This document shows, in pieces, positions 6,158 through 12,335 of a DNA stretch of 19,814 bases; positions within the stretch are counted from its first letter, which is position 1, and each line of letters opens with the position of its first letter. The notes beneath the pieces are model-generated. The model was not told where the DNA came from. It ran no database searches and worked only from the letters and a program-made list of their open reading frames with translations. Source of the stretch: JAWAFD01 sp964467175 (GTDB taxonomy: Archaea; Micrarchaeota; Micrarchaeia; Anstonellales; J096). The stretch lies in NCBI GenBank assembly GCA_964467175.1, contig CAYXNY010000005.1, positions 1 to 19,814 of the forward strand. The letters run 5' to 3'. Position numbers and translations under genes: made by a program.

Positions 6158-8380
6158 ATGGGTGGAAATACAAAAAGGATTATAAATAAAATTATGGTTG
6201 GGGTTGCATTAGCTTCTGCGCCGTACCCTTCAACCCTAATAGCTAAGGAAAAAGAAAACCACGCTGAAACCCAAACAAAAGACAAAAAAGAGAAGTACTG
6301 GGAAATTATTAAAACAGCAAAAGATGGGGGGAGCGTTGATATAAATGAATTAAGAGAAGCGATAGAAAACATAGCGGCAGCTGCAAAAGGAGAGAGATAC
6401 CTTGACTTTGCATCTCAGGAATATAAAAGCGTAGCTGACGATGTCTATGCTGTATATTATGGCGGGTGGAAAAACAAAGGTTCGCAGGATGAGGTTAGGG
6501 TTGAATTCCTAAAGGGAATGGCAATCGTAGATCCAAAAAAAGCGGCAAGAGAAGTTGAAAACGCGATAAACGATAAGAATAAGACAATAGCGATCGGAGC
6601 GATGGAGGCAGCCATATACGTAGATAGTAAGCAAGCAGCGGTTAATATTCTTTACAGAATTTTTGACGATGAGCCAGAAATCGTTAACCAAGCGTATAAA
6701 TCCCTTTATATGATGAAATCGACTCCAGATGCCCTGCCTGGTGTTATGAACACTACTGGCAAAACAGACCGTCTCATAACCTATTTAGACATAGTAGTGA
6801 ACTATTATCTAATAACCAACGATAAAAAAATGGCTAATATTCTGCTTAGTGGGCTCGAGAATGAAAAAAGGGAAGAAGTGATTCCGTATATAGTAAGAGC
6901 AATAGAAAAAACAGATATTTTAAAATCTGAGAATGTAAGAAAAACTGCCCTAAACAGATTGTTGAAAGGCGAGTACCCAGACCTAATGGCTGAAATTTAT
7001 GTAGAATCTATTAAAAGTGCATGCACCGAAGGTCCAACTCTTTCATCCGCCGAAATAGATTTGGCAATTGCCGAGATAAATAATGAATATGAAAGAGCAA
7101 AAGACAAAGTAAGAGGGAATATGAATATCGTTCTTGCAGAACTATATATCGCAAGAGCTTTTATTGGGAAAGATTCTCAGCTTCCATTGCAGACATTCTT
7201 AGACAGGATAAATAATGGAAAAGGCGATGAAGAAAGGGTCGGTGCGGTAAAAGGATTGGGAAGGTTGCTGGAATGGTCTGCTAATAGCAATACAAGGACA
7301 GAATACTTGAGAGTTTTATTGGATATATATAAGAATGAGAAAGAAAACACACATGTTAGGAATGCAGCGGCAGAGGGACTGGGGATAAATGCCTTTGATG
7401 AAGCTATCGGGGGCTTTATAGAAAACCTTGAAAACAGCAATGATGTCGCGCTTAGGGAAGGAACTGCAAAGGCCCTTTATTTATACAACGAGAGGAAACG
7501 TTTTACATACAATGTTGGTGGGATAGAGAAGGTTACCGCAAAAGAAATTAAAAGAATAACTGATGAAGAGTTCGCAAAAAAGAACGGAAAGGGTTCAGGA
7601 GTTGTTCTGAACTATCTTCTTATTATTCTGGGAAAAACCACATATGTTGAAAAAACAGGCAGCGCGGTAAAAGAGTACAATTCAACGAACTTTGGCATTG
7701 ATAAAGATGGCAAACAAGTTCAAAAACCAGAGAAATCAATTATACCCGATGAGATCAAAGGAATGATGGAAAAAGCTGATGAAGAAATAAAAAAAGCCTA
7801 CGCCGGAATATTGGAGTACTACGGGTGGCTAGCAAAAGCAAACCTCCTTACTCAAGAGGAAGCAAACAATCTAGTTGCACAAGTAGGAACAATCTACGAA
7901 TATGCAAAAACTAAAAAAGGCGAAGAGAGAGCAGAGCTCTTCAAGAAAATAGTTTTTCTCTCATCTGCACTCGGAACAAACTACGGCAATTCATCATTAG
8001 GAGGGGTCGTTGCTGAAATATTGAAAGAAACGTATGTTAAGGAGCCGGATATCGCGGCCTACACATTAAGGATACTCAGAGGAGATATTGTAAAAGATGG
8101 GAAGGGGAAAGTTAGCGGTGGATTGGCAACAACCGACAGCTTTTTGAGTGTACTGAAGACATTGGAAGAACTCCCCTCAACTTCTGATGCCAAAGGAGAA
8201 AGAACGCATATAATGATGTTGATTAACGAATTAATTATAGGGTTGATGTACAGGCAAGTGAATATTCCTGTGGAAAGAGAGTGGCCATGGGAGCAGAGAA
8301 CGGTCGCAGTTTTTAGAAGCACAGAAGCTTTAAGAAGGGCGATATATGGGTTTGACGTGCTGACAGATAAGCCGGCATAA
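6158..8380 (+). CDS. Large exported HEAT-like repeat protein
   Basis: The 740-residue product starts at ATG 6158. Residues 1-30 look like a signal peptide or anchor: basic (K-R-I-I-N-K), then hydrophobic V-G-V-A-L-A-S-A, with a small-residue end. The rest is alpha-helical. Repeating helix pairs with Ala/Gly/Leu spacing, as in HEAT or PBS-lyase-like repeats, are visible near residues 110-186 and 357-442 (for example R-V-G-A-V-K-G-L-G and V-R-N-A-A-A-E-G-L-G). The C-terminal 300 residues are helical but not clearly repeated. HEAT arrays are protein-binding scaffolds; the partner is unknown. AT-rich TATA-like sequences lie at 6118-6127 and 6139-6148. It is followed at once by the tRNA gene. No homologue is recognised. 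Confidence 0.8.
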   Translation: MGGNTKRIINKIMVGVALASAPYPSTLIAKEKENHAETQTKDKKEKYWEIIKTAKDGGSVDINELREAIENIAAAAKGERYLDFASQEYKSVADDVYAVYYGGWKNKGSQDEVRVEFLKGMAIVDPKKAAREVENAINDKNKTIAIGAMEAAIYVDSKQAAVNILYRIFDDEPEIVNQAYKSLYMMKSTPDALPGVMNTTGKTDRLITYLDIVVNYYLITNDKKMANILLSGLENEKREEVIPYIVRAIEKTDILKSENVRKTALNRLLKGEYPDLMAEIYVESIKSACTEGPTLSSAEIDLAIAEINNEYERAKDKVRGNMNIVLAELYIARAFIGKDSQLPLQTFLDRINNGKGDEERVGAVKGLGRLLEWSANSNTRTEYLRVLLDIYKNEKENTHVRNAAAEGLGINAFDEAIGGFIENLENSNDVALREGTAKALYLYNERKRFTYNVGGIEKVTAKEIKRITDEEFAKKNGKGSGVVLNYLLIILGKTTYVEKTGSAVKEYNSTNFGIDKDGKQVQKPEKSIIPDEIKGMMEKADEEIKKAYAGILEYYGWLAKANLLTQEEANNLVAQVGTIYEYAKTKKGEERAELFKKIVFLSSALGTNYGNSSLGGVVAEILKETYVKEPDIAAYTLRILRGDIVKDGKGKVSGGLATTDSFLSVLKTLEELPSTSDAKGERTHIMMLINELIIGLMYRQVNIPVEREWPWEQRTVAVFRSTEALRRAIYGFDVLTDKPA

Positions 8381-8388
8381 CTCAAACC

Positions 8389-8416
8389 TTTTTATACTTA
8401 TTTCTTTTATATATAT
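8389..8416 (+). promoter_or_regulatory. tRNA-Ala promoter (two TATA-like boxes)
   Basis: TTTTTATA at 8389-8396 and TTTTATATATAT at 8405-8416 lie 20-40 nt before the first base of the tRNA. The first would place the transcription start about 12 nt before the mature 5' end, giving a short leader for RNase P to remove. Confidence 0.5.
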
Positions 8417-8430
8417 CACCATATCCAGAA

Positions 8431-8555
8431 GGGCCTATAGCTCAACGGTAGAGCACCCGACTTGCACTCGGGAGGCTGGGGGTTCAAAGAACCCTTTTCC
8501 GCCTTCGGCGCAAAAGCGTTTCATCGGAAAAGGTTTGGAAATCCCCCTGGGTCCA
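8431..8555 (+). tRNA. tRNA-Ala (anticodon UGC) with T-loop intron
   Basis: The exons fold into a full 72-nt cloverleaf. Acceptor GGGCCTA (8431-8437) pairs with TGGGTCC (8548-8554), including the G3:U70 wobble that marks tRNA-Ala. The D-arm is GCTC/GAGC; the anticodon arm CCCGA/TCGGG has loop CTTGCAC, giving TGC. The T-stem is GGGGG (8478-8482) with CCCCC (8543-8547), and the discriminator is A8555. The T-loop reads TTCAAAT only after 53 nt (8489-8541) are removed, so the gene holds an intron between positions 59 and 60. There is no intron in the anticodon loop, and CCA is not encoded. AlaX, which edits this tRNA when mischarged, lies at 17521. Confidence 0.93.
8489..8541 (+). other. 53-nt tRNA intron at position 59/60 with canonical BHB motif
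   Basis: Around the junctions the RNA forms a textbook bulge-helix-bulge. The T-stem is followed by a 4-bp helix TTCA (8483-8486) with TGGA (8536-8539). The 3-nt bulges are AAG (8487-8489) and AAT (8540-8542). An intron helix follows: AACC (8490-8493) with GGTT (8532-8535), C8494 bulged, then TTTTCCG (8495-8501) with CGGAAAA (8525-8531). Cutting after the second base of each bulge removes 8489-8541 and leaves a standard 7-nt T-loop. The intron also holds a UUCG-type hairpin near 8501-8511. The substrate sites of TrmI (57/58) and aTrm56 (56) lie in or beside the 4-bp helix. Confidence 0.88.
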
Positions 8556-8563
8556 TGCAAAAT

Positions 8564-8623
8564 CACCCCCTCAATTTTGATAACATTATTCCCAAAACGA
8601 GTTTAGAGTAACATAAGGGGGTG
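8564..8623 (+). repeat. Inverted repeat after the tRNA gene
   Basis: CACCCCCT (8564-8571) pairs with AGGGGGTG (8616-8623), with a 44-nt AU-rich loop that can form an inner stem (TTTTG 8575-8579 with CAAAA 8593-8597). It could be a processing or termination structure, or a small RNA. No C/D or convincing H/ACA boxes are visible. The remaining bases up to the nadK stop at 8665 show nothing recognisable. Confidence 0.35.
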
Positions 8624-8664
8624 GAAGCGGAAGCGCCAAGGGGAGATTAGAAATACATTAGGTT

Positions 8665-9342
8665 TCATGGGCTAGCGAATGGGATTTTCTTTCCTATTCT
8701 TATTTCAATCACATCTTTTGACCTGAGCTTTGTTATCTCCTGGCCGTCGAGAATAAGGCTTGCGGTTCCGTTAAAAGTGATTTTTGTTTTTTTATCCGTG
8801 ATAAAAGGAAAAACAGAGCGCATGTACGGCGCAACAGGAACGAGTTCGTATGCGTTAAGAGAGGGCTGGAGGACTGCTCCGTATTCCGAAAGGGCGTATG
8901 CGGTCGAGCCGGTTGGTGTCGAAGCTATGATGCCGTCGCCTTGGAACGAAAAAAACTTTCTATCCACTGAAACATCTATTTTTAGTATTCTAAAATTCCT
9001 GGTGTGCAGAACAACGTCGTTTATCGCCCAGCCAACTTTTTTTCCATTAAGATAGATATCTAATGTGATTCTTTCTTCTGTTTTCCCTTTTAACAATCTA
9101 TCGATATCTTTCCATCTATCTTTATTAAGTTGGCACACCTTGCTTTTTTCACTTCCGATTCCAACAACCTTGCCTTCTATATTTTTCTTATTGTAATAAA
9201 TAGTTCCGTCTCCGCCTATGAGTATTGTTGCATCAGCGCCGCTTCCGAATTTGTAGCCCTTGCTTTCAAGCAAAAGTTTTATTTTTTTTGCAATCGTTCT
9301 AGCCCATGGCTTTTTTTTGTTGAAGAGTATTTTTACTTTCAT
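8665..9342 (-). CDS. nadK: NAD kinase
   Basis: This 225-residue ATP-NAD kinase phosphorylates NAD to NADP in the cytosol. The diagnostic G-G-D-G-T lies at residues 43-47, the N-D pair of the substrate site at 108-109 (I-N-D-V-V-L-H), and the Gly-rich G-D-G-I-I-A-S-T-P-T-G-S-T-A-Y at 135-149. The length is short for the family (usually 250-300), with a reduced N-terminal domain. A TATA box (9363-9372) centred about 26 nt before ATG 9342 overlaps the radA stop, so nadK has its own leaderless promoter even though it follows radA by 30 nt. Confidence 0.92.
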   Translation of the reverse strand: MKVKILFNKKKPWARTIAKKIKLLLESKGYKFGSGADATILIGGDGTIYYNKKNIEGKVVGIGSEKSKVCQLNKDRWKDIDRLLKGKTEERITLDIYLNGKKVGWAINDVVLHTRNFRILKIDVSVDRKFFSFQGDGIIASTPTGSTAYALSEYGAVLQPSLNAYELVPVAPYMRSVFPFITDKKTKITFNGTASLILDGQEITKLRSKDVIEIRIGKKIPFASP

Positions 9343-9362
9343 AAAGAAAAAAAGAAAGAGAA

Positions 9363-9372
9363 AATTTAAAAA
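9363..9372 (-). promoter_or_regulatory. TATA box for nadK
   Basis: TTTTTAAATT on the minus strand is centred about 26 nt before ATG 9342, which points to a leaderless transcript. It ends beside the radA stop codon at 9373-9375. Confidence 0.55.
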
Positions 9373-10338
9373 TTAGTCCTTTATGCCTTCTGCGGTCACC
9401 CGGAAAACAACCTCTCTTTCCGGAAGGTTCGGGGAATCGACAAGCCTTGCGATCCTCTTGTCATCCTTGCTCTTTCTCAGATAAACCCTGTAAGTTGCTG
9501 CGTGCGCAAGAACATGGCCGCCTATGGGTTGGGTTGGGTCTCCAAACATTATCGCAGGGTTGTCCATCACCTGATTTGTAAAATACACCGCAATGTTGTA
9601 TTTGTCTGCAAGTTTCTGGAGTTTGTGGACATGCTGGTTGAGCTTCTGCTGCCTTTCTCCCAAAGCACCTCTTCCTATGTAATCCGCCCTGAAGTGGCTC
9701 GTTAAAGAATCTATTATAACGAGCTTTACATTTTCGTTCTTTATCAGCTGGTCTGCTTTTTCAGCAAGAAGAATCTGGTGGTCGCTGTTTTCGGCCTTTT
9801 GGACAAAGATATTTTCCAGGGTTGTTTTTGGGTCAAGCCCGGCCCCCTCTGCCATCTGCTTCACCCTGTCCGGCCTGAATGTGCTTTCTGAATCTATAAA
9901 TATAACCTTCCCGCCAAGACCTCCTTTTTCAGGAGGCAGTTGTGCATTGACAGAAAGCTGAAAACCAACCTGGCTCTTTCCGCTCGCGAATTTCCCGAAA
10001 AACTCTGTGAGGGATTGGGTTTCGATCCCTCCGCCAAGCAGTTCATCAAGCTTTTTTGATCCTGTGGTTATTCTGCTTATCCCCTGCCTTCTTTCAAGCA
10101 TCGCCCAAGCAGTTTCGAACTCAACCTCTATTGCCTTTTTCGCCGCTTCTATTGCTTTTTTTGCCGCCTCAACGCCGAGCTCTGCAACCTCATTCAGTTC
10201 ATGCGGGTTTGCTGTTGCAATCTGCTCTATCTGTGTATAACCGGCCTGCCTAAGTTTTTCTGCCGTTGTTTCACCTATTCCAGGAAGGTCTTCTAGATCC
10301 TTTACAACTTTGTATTTTTCGTCTTTTTCCTTTGCCAT
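9373..10338 (-). CDS. radA: DNA repair and recombination protein RadA
   Basis: RadA is the archaeal RecA/Rad51 recombinase, which forms filaments on single-stranded DNA and drives strand exchange. The 321-residue product has the N-terminal helix-hairpin-helix domain (L-P-G-I-G-E-T-T-A at 18-26), the F-x-x-A polymerisation motif F-E-T-A (74-77), Walker A G-K-F-A-S-G-K-S (115-122) and Walker B L-V-I-I-D-S (206-211). I chose ATG 10338; a TTG 12 codons upstream overlaps the previous gene. A GGGAG Shine-Dalgarno lies ahead of it. The preceding DUF736-like gene ends 7 nt away, so the two form an operon transcribed from the promoter at 10680. Confidence 0.96.
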   Translation of the reverse strand: MAKEKDEKYKVVKDLEDLPGIGETTAEKLRQAGYTQIEQIATANPHELNEVAELGVEAAKKAIEAAKKAIEVEFETAWAMLERRQGISRITTGSKKLDELLGGGIETQSLTEFFGKFASGKSQVGFQLSVNAQLPPEKGGLGGKVIFIDSESTFRPDRVKQMAEGAGLDPKTTLENIFVQKAENSDHQILLAEKADQLIKNENVKLVIIDSLTSHFRADYIGRGALGERQQKLNQHVHKLQKLADKYNIAVYFTNQVMDNPAIMFGDPTQPIGGHVLAHAATYRVYLRKSKDDKRIARLVDSPNLPEREVVFRVTAEGIKD

Positions 10339-10345
10339 GCTTCCA

Positions 10346-10600
10346 CTACTCCCTGGGCTCGTTCTTGAAAACAAGCAGTCTCAGCTCGCCGATTTTCATT
10401 ACATAGAACTCCTTCCCGCTCTTGCTCGTACTTTTCCACATTGCCCCTACATTTTTCAGAACCGGCTTTCCGTCTCTATCCGTGCTCGGTTGCACGATTC
10501 TGAAATCCGGGCGGTTTCCGCCTTTCTTTCCTTCAGTCCCCAACTCCTCTGTAGTCCCTAAATCCACTTCCTTACTTTCTATTTCCTCAAATTCATCCAT
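10346..10600 (-). CDS. Small DUF736-like protein, first gene of radA operon
   Basis: The product is 84 residues: an acidic, disordered N-terminus (about 1-30), then a small beta-rich domain with V-G-A-M-W-K-S-T-S-K-S-G-K-E-F-Y and ending L-R-L-L-V-F-K-N. That pattern (G-x-x-W-K-x-x-S-K-x-G-K-x-Y, then V-F-K-N) resembles the DUF736-type domain found in short proteins of unknown role. The start ATG 10600 has a strong Shine-Dalgarno GGAGGT 7 nt upstream. Position before radA suggests a DNA-linked role, perhaps nucleic-acid binding, but that is only context. Its leader carries a strong hairpin, and its promoter is copy 2 of the 51-bp element. Confidence 0.78.
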   Translation of the reverse strand: MDEFEEIESKEVDLGTTEELGTEGKKGGNRPDFRIVQPSTDRDGKPVLKNVGAMWKSTSKSGKEFYVMKIGELRLLVFKNEPRE

Positions 10601-10632
10601 TTTTTCTACCTCCGGCCTTCCCCTCGGCCGCC

Positions 10633-10658
10633 CGCCAAAAAACGGGTATTTTTTGGCG
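10633..10658 (-). promoter_or_regulatory. Perfect 10-bp hairpin in the leader of the radA operon
   Basis: On the minus strand, CGCCAAAAAA, loop TACCCG, then TTTTTTGGCG form an uninterrupted 10-bp stem. With the TATA box centred near 10687, transcription should start near 10662, so this stem-loop would be almost at the 5' end of the mRNA, about 33 nt before the start codon. Most genes here appear to have short or no leaders, so this leader is exceptional and may control mRNA stability or translation. Confidence 0.5.
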
Positions 10659-10679
10659 TTCTAAGCAGTTATTGTTTTT

Positions 10680-10730
10680 AGTATTTAAAAAGGTTTGGAG
10701 GCCTCGGTTCCAGTGTAACTATAGTTACAT
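10680..10730. promoter_or_regulatory. 51-bp repeated promoter/operator element, copy 2
   Basis: Same element as 5002-5052. It has the minus-strand TATA box CTTTTTAAATACT (10680-10692), then CCTCGGTTCCAG, then a perfect 16-bp palindrome TGTAACTATAGTTACA at 10714-10729. The minus-strand TATA serves the DUF736-like/radA operon; marC begins on the plus strand at 10787 with its own AT-rich promoter near 10748-10770. The arrangement between divergent genes is the same as in copy 1. Confidence 0.6.
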
Positions 10731-10786
10731 GAAAGCAAAACAAAAGCTTTTATTATTTAGTATATACTACTTGTTAGGCGATCAAC

Positions 10787-11365
10787 ATGGACATAGCGCA
10801 AATAATTTCCGCCTTCATAATAATACTTGTAATAATGGACCCTTTCGCAAGCCTTCCCATTTTTCTTACTTTGACAAAGGGCGCAAAGGAGGAAGAGATA
10901 AAGAAGGCTGCAAGCGAGGCTGTGCTGATCGCCGGTATTCTCGCAGTGCTCTTTGTGTTTATAGGACAGTTGCTCTTCTCCTATCTGGGCATAACGCTGG
11001 GCGAGTTCAAGATCGCGGGAGGGATTGCGCTTTTGCTTCTCGGGGTGCAGACAATATTTGATATACACATGGGCTCGCAAAATAAAGAGAATGATATAAA
11101 GAGCATTTCCATTCTCATCGCAACGCCCATCCTTACCGGGCCAGGGCTTATGACCGCGCTAGTTGTGCTCTCGCAGGAAATGGGTTTCGCACCGCCGCTT
11201 GTTGCGGTCATTGCCGCGCTTGCTATATCATGGATCATTCTTTACAACGCAAACATCGTGAAAAAAATAATAGGAAAAAGAATAATAGAAGTTTCTTCGA
11301 AGGTTTTCGGGCTTATTACTCTGGCTTTAGGTGTTGCGTACATAAAGAGCGGAATTATCGGATAG
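10787..11365 (+). CDS. MarC-family integral membrane protein
   Basis: This 192-residue protein has six hydrophobic segments in two sets of three. It carries the family's signature features: M-D-P-F-A-S-L-P-I-F-L near residue 17, the G-I-A-L-L-L-L-G segment (about 78-86), and the A-T-P-I-L-T-G-P-G loop (about 111-119). MarC proteins (UPF0056) are inner-membrane proteins of uncertain transport role; the old link to multiple antibiotic resistance is not supported for the family. It has its own promoter, shares the 51-bp element region with the radA operon, and ends 1 nt from the convergent threonine dehydrogenase gene. Confidence 0.9.
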   Translation: MDIAQIISAFIIILVIMDPFASLPIFLTLTKGAKEEEIKKAASEAVLIAGILAVLFVFIGQLLFSYLGITLGEFKIAGGIALLLLGVQTIFDIHMGSQNKENDIKSISILIATPILTGPGLMTALVVLSQEMGFAPPLVAVIAALAISWIILYNANIVKKIIGKRIIEVSSKVFGLITLALGVAYIKSGIIG

Positions 11366-11366
11366 A

Positions 11367-12326
11367 TTATGCGCCCAACTTTTCCCTCAACTTATCGAGC
11401 ATAACTTTTGTCATCTTATCCAGCGTATATTCGTGCTTCCATCCCCAGTCCTTCCTCGCTTGCGAATCATCTATTGTTTTGGGCCAGGAGTCGGCAATCT
11501 TCTGCCTGAAATCCGGCTTGTACTCGCATTTGAACTCCGGGATGTATTTTTTCACGGATGCTGCAAGCTCTTTTGCTGAGAAGCTTATCGCGGCAAAATT
11601 ATAGCTCGTCCTTATGGTTATCTTAGACGCCGGCGCCTTCATCAATTCCATGGTCCCCCTTATAGCATCATCCATGTACATCATGGGCAGGACAGTATCC
11701 TCCCTCACGAAGCAGGTGTATTTTTTATTCTGCAACGCCTCGTAGTAGATCGCAACCGCATAATCCGTTGTCCCGCCTCCCGGCAGTGCCTTGTAGCTTA
11801 TCAAGCCCGGATAGCGCACGCTCCTCACATCAACGCCGTATTTGTTGAAATAGTACTGACAGAGGAGTTCTCCGGAAACTTTCGTAACGCCGTACATCGT
11901 TGTCGGCTCAAGAACAGTTCTCTGCGGTGTTTTTTCCCTGGGCGTTGTTGGACCAAATGCCGCGATGGAGCTCGGCCAAAAAACCCGGGTCATTTTATAC
12001 TCTTTCGCCAAATCAAGAACATTCTTCAAACTCTGCATATTCACATGCCACGCCAAATCCGGGTTCTGCTCACCTTTTGCAGAGAGCAGAGAAGCGAGAT
12101 GATATATGGTGTCTATGTCGTACTTTTTTACCAACGCTTCCAATGCCGCCTTGTCCGTAGCATCCGCAAACTCAAAAGGTCCCTTCTTCAACTCCTCGCT
12201 AGGAGCCGTCCGGCTTCCAACCGCAACAACATGCTCGTTTCCGTATATCTTCCTCAGCTCCGGCACCAAATCAGAGCCTATCTGGCCCGTGGCGCCGATA
12301 ACCAAAATATTTTTCATGTCGGCCAT
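11367..12326 (-). CDS. tdh: L-threonine 3-dehydrogenase, SDR (epimerase-like) type
   Basis: NAD-dependent oxidation of threonine to 2-amino-3-ketobutyrate. The product is about 319 residues and an extended short-chain dehydrogenase: G-A-T-G-Q-I-G (11-17) binds NAD, and the catalytic Ser in P-S-S (118-120) and Y145-x-x-x-K149 are present. The overall sequence resembles the epimerase-like threonine dehydrogenases of Thermoplasma and some bacteria, not the zinc enzyme. ATG 12326 follows the GGTGGGGAG run that overlaps the kbl stop, so it is coupled to kbl; ATG 12317 and GTG 12335 are alternatives. The neighbour Kbl uses its unstable product directly, which makes this assignment stronger than sugar epimerase. 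Confidence 0.87.
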   Translation of the reverse strand: MADMKNILVIGATGQIGSDLVPELRKIYGNEHVVAVGSRTAPSEELKKGPFEFADATDKAALEALVKKYDIDTIYHLASLLSAKGEQNPDLAWHVNMQSLKNVLDLAKEYKMTRVFWPSSIAAFGPTTPREKTPQRTVLEPTTMYGVTKVSGELLCQYYFNKYGVDVRSVRYPGLISYKALPGGGTTDYAVAIYYEALQNKKYTCFVREDTVLPMMYMDDAIRGTMELMKAPASKITIRTSYNFAAISFSAKELAASVKKYIPEFKCEYKPDFRQKIADSWPKTIDDSQARKDWGWKHEYTLDKMTKVMLDKLREKLGA

Positions 12327-12335
12327 TCTCCCCAC

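Noticed and set aside
8495..8535. Rho-independent-like terminator from the intron hairpin
   Set aside because: The helix and UUCG-type hairpin lie inside the tRNA gene and are fully explained by the bulge-helix-bulge intron.
10346..10600. Single-strand-binding (RPA) protein call for the gene before radA
   Set aside because: Position suggests it, but the sequence shows the G-x-x-W-K...S-K-x-G-K pattern of a DUF736-like domain and no clear OB-fold motif.
11367..12326. UDP-glucose 4-epimerase call
   Set aside because: It has the extended SDR fold, but coupling to kbl and resemblance to epimerase-like threonine dehydrogenases favour threonine dehydrogenase.
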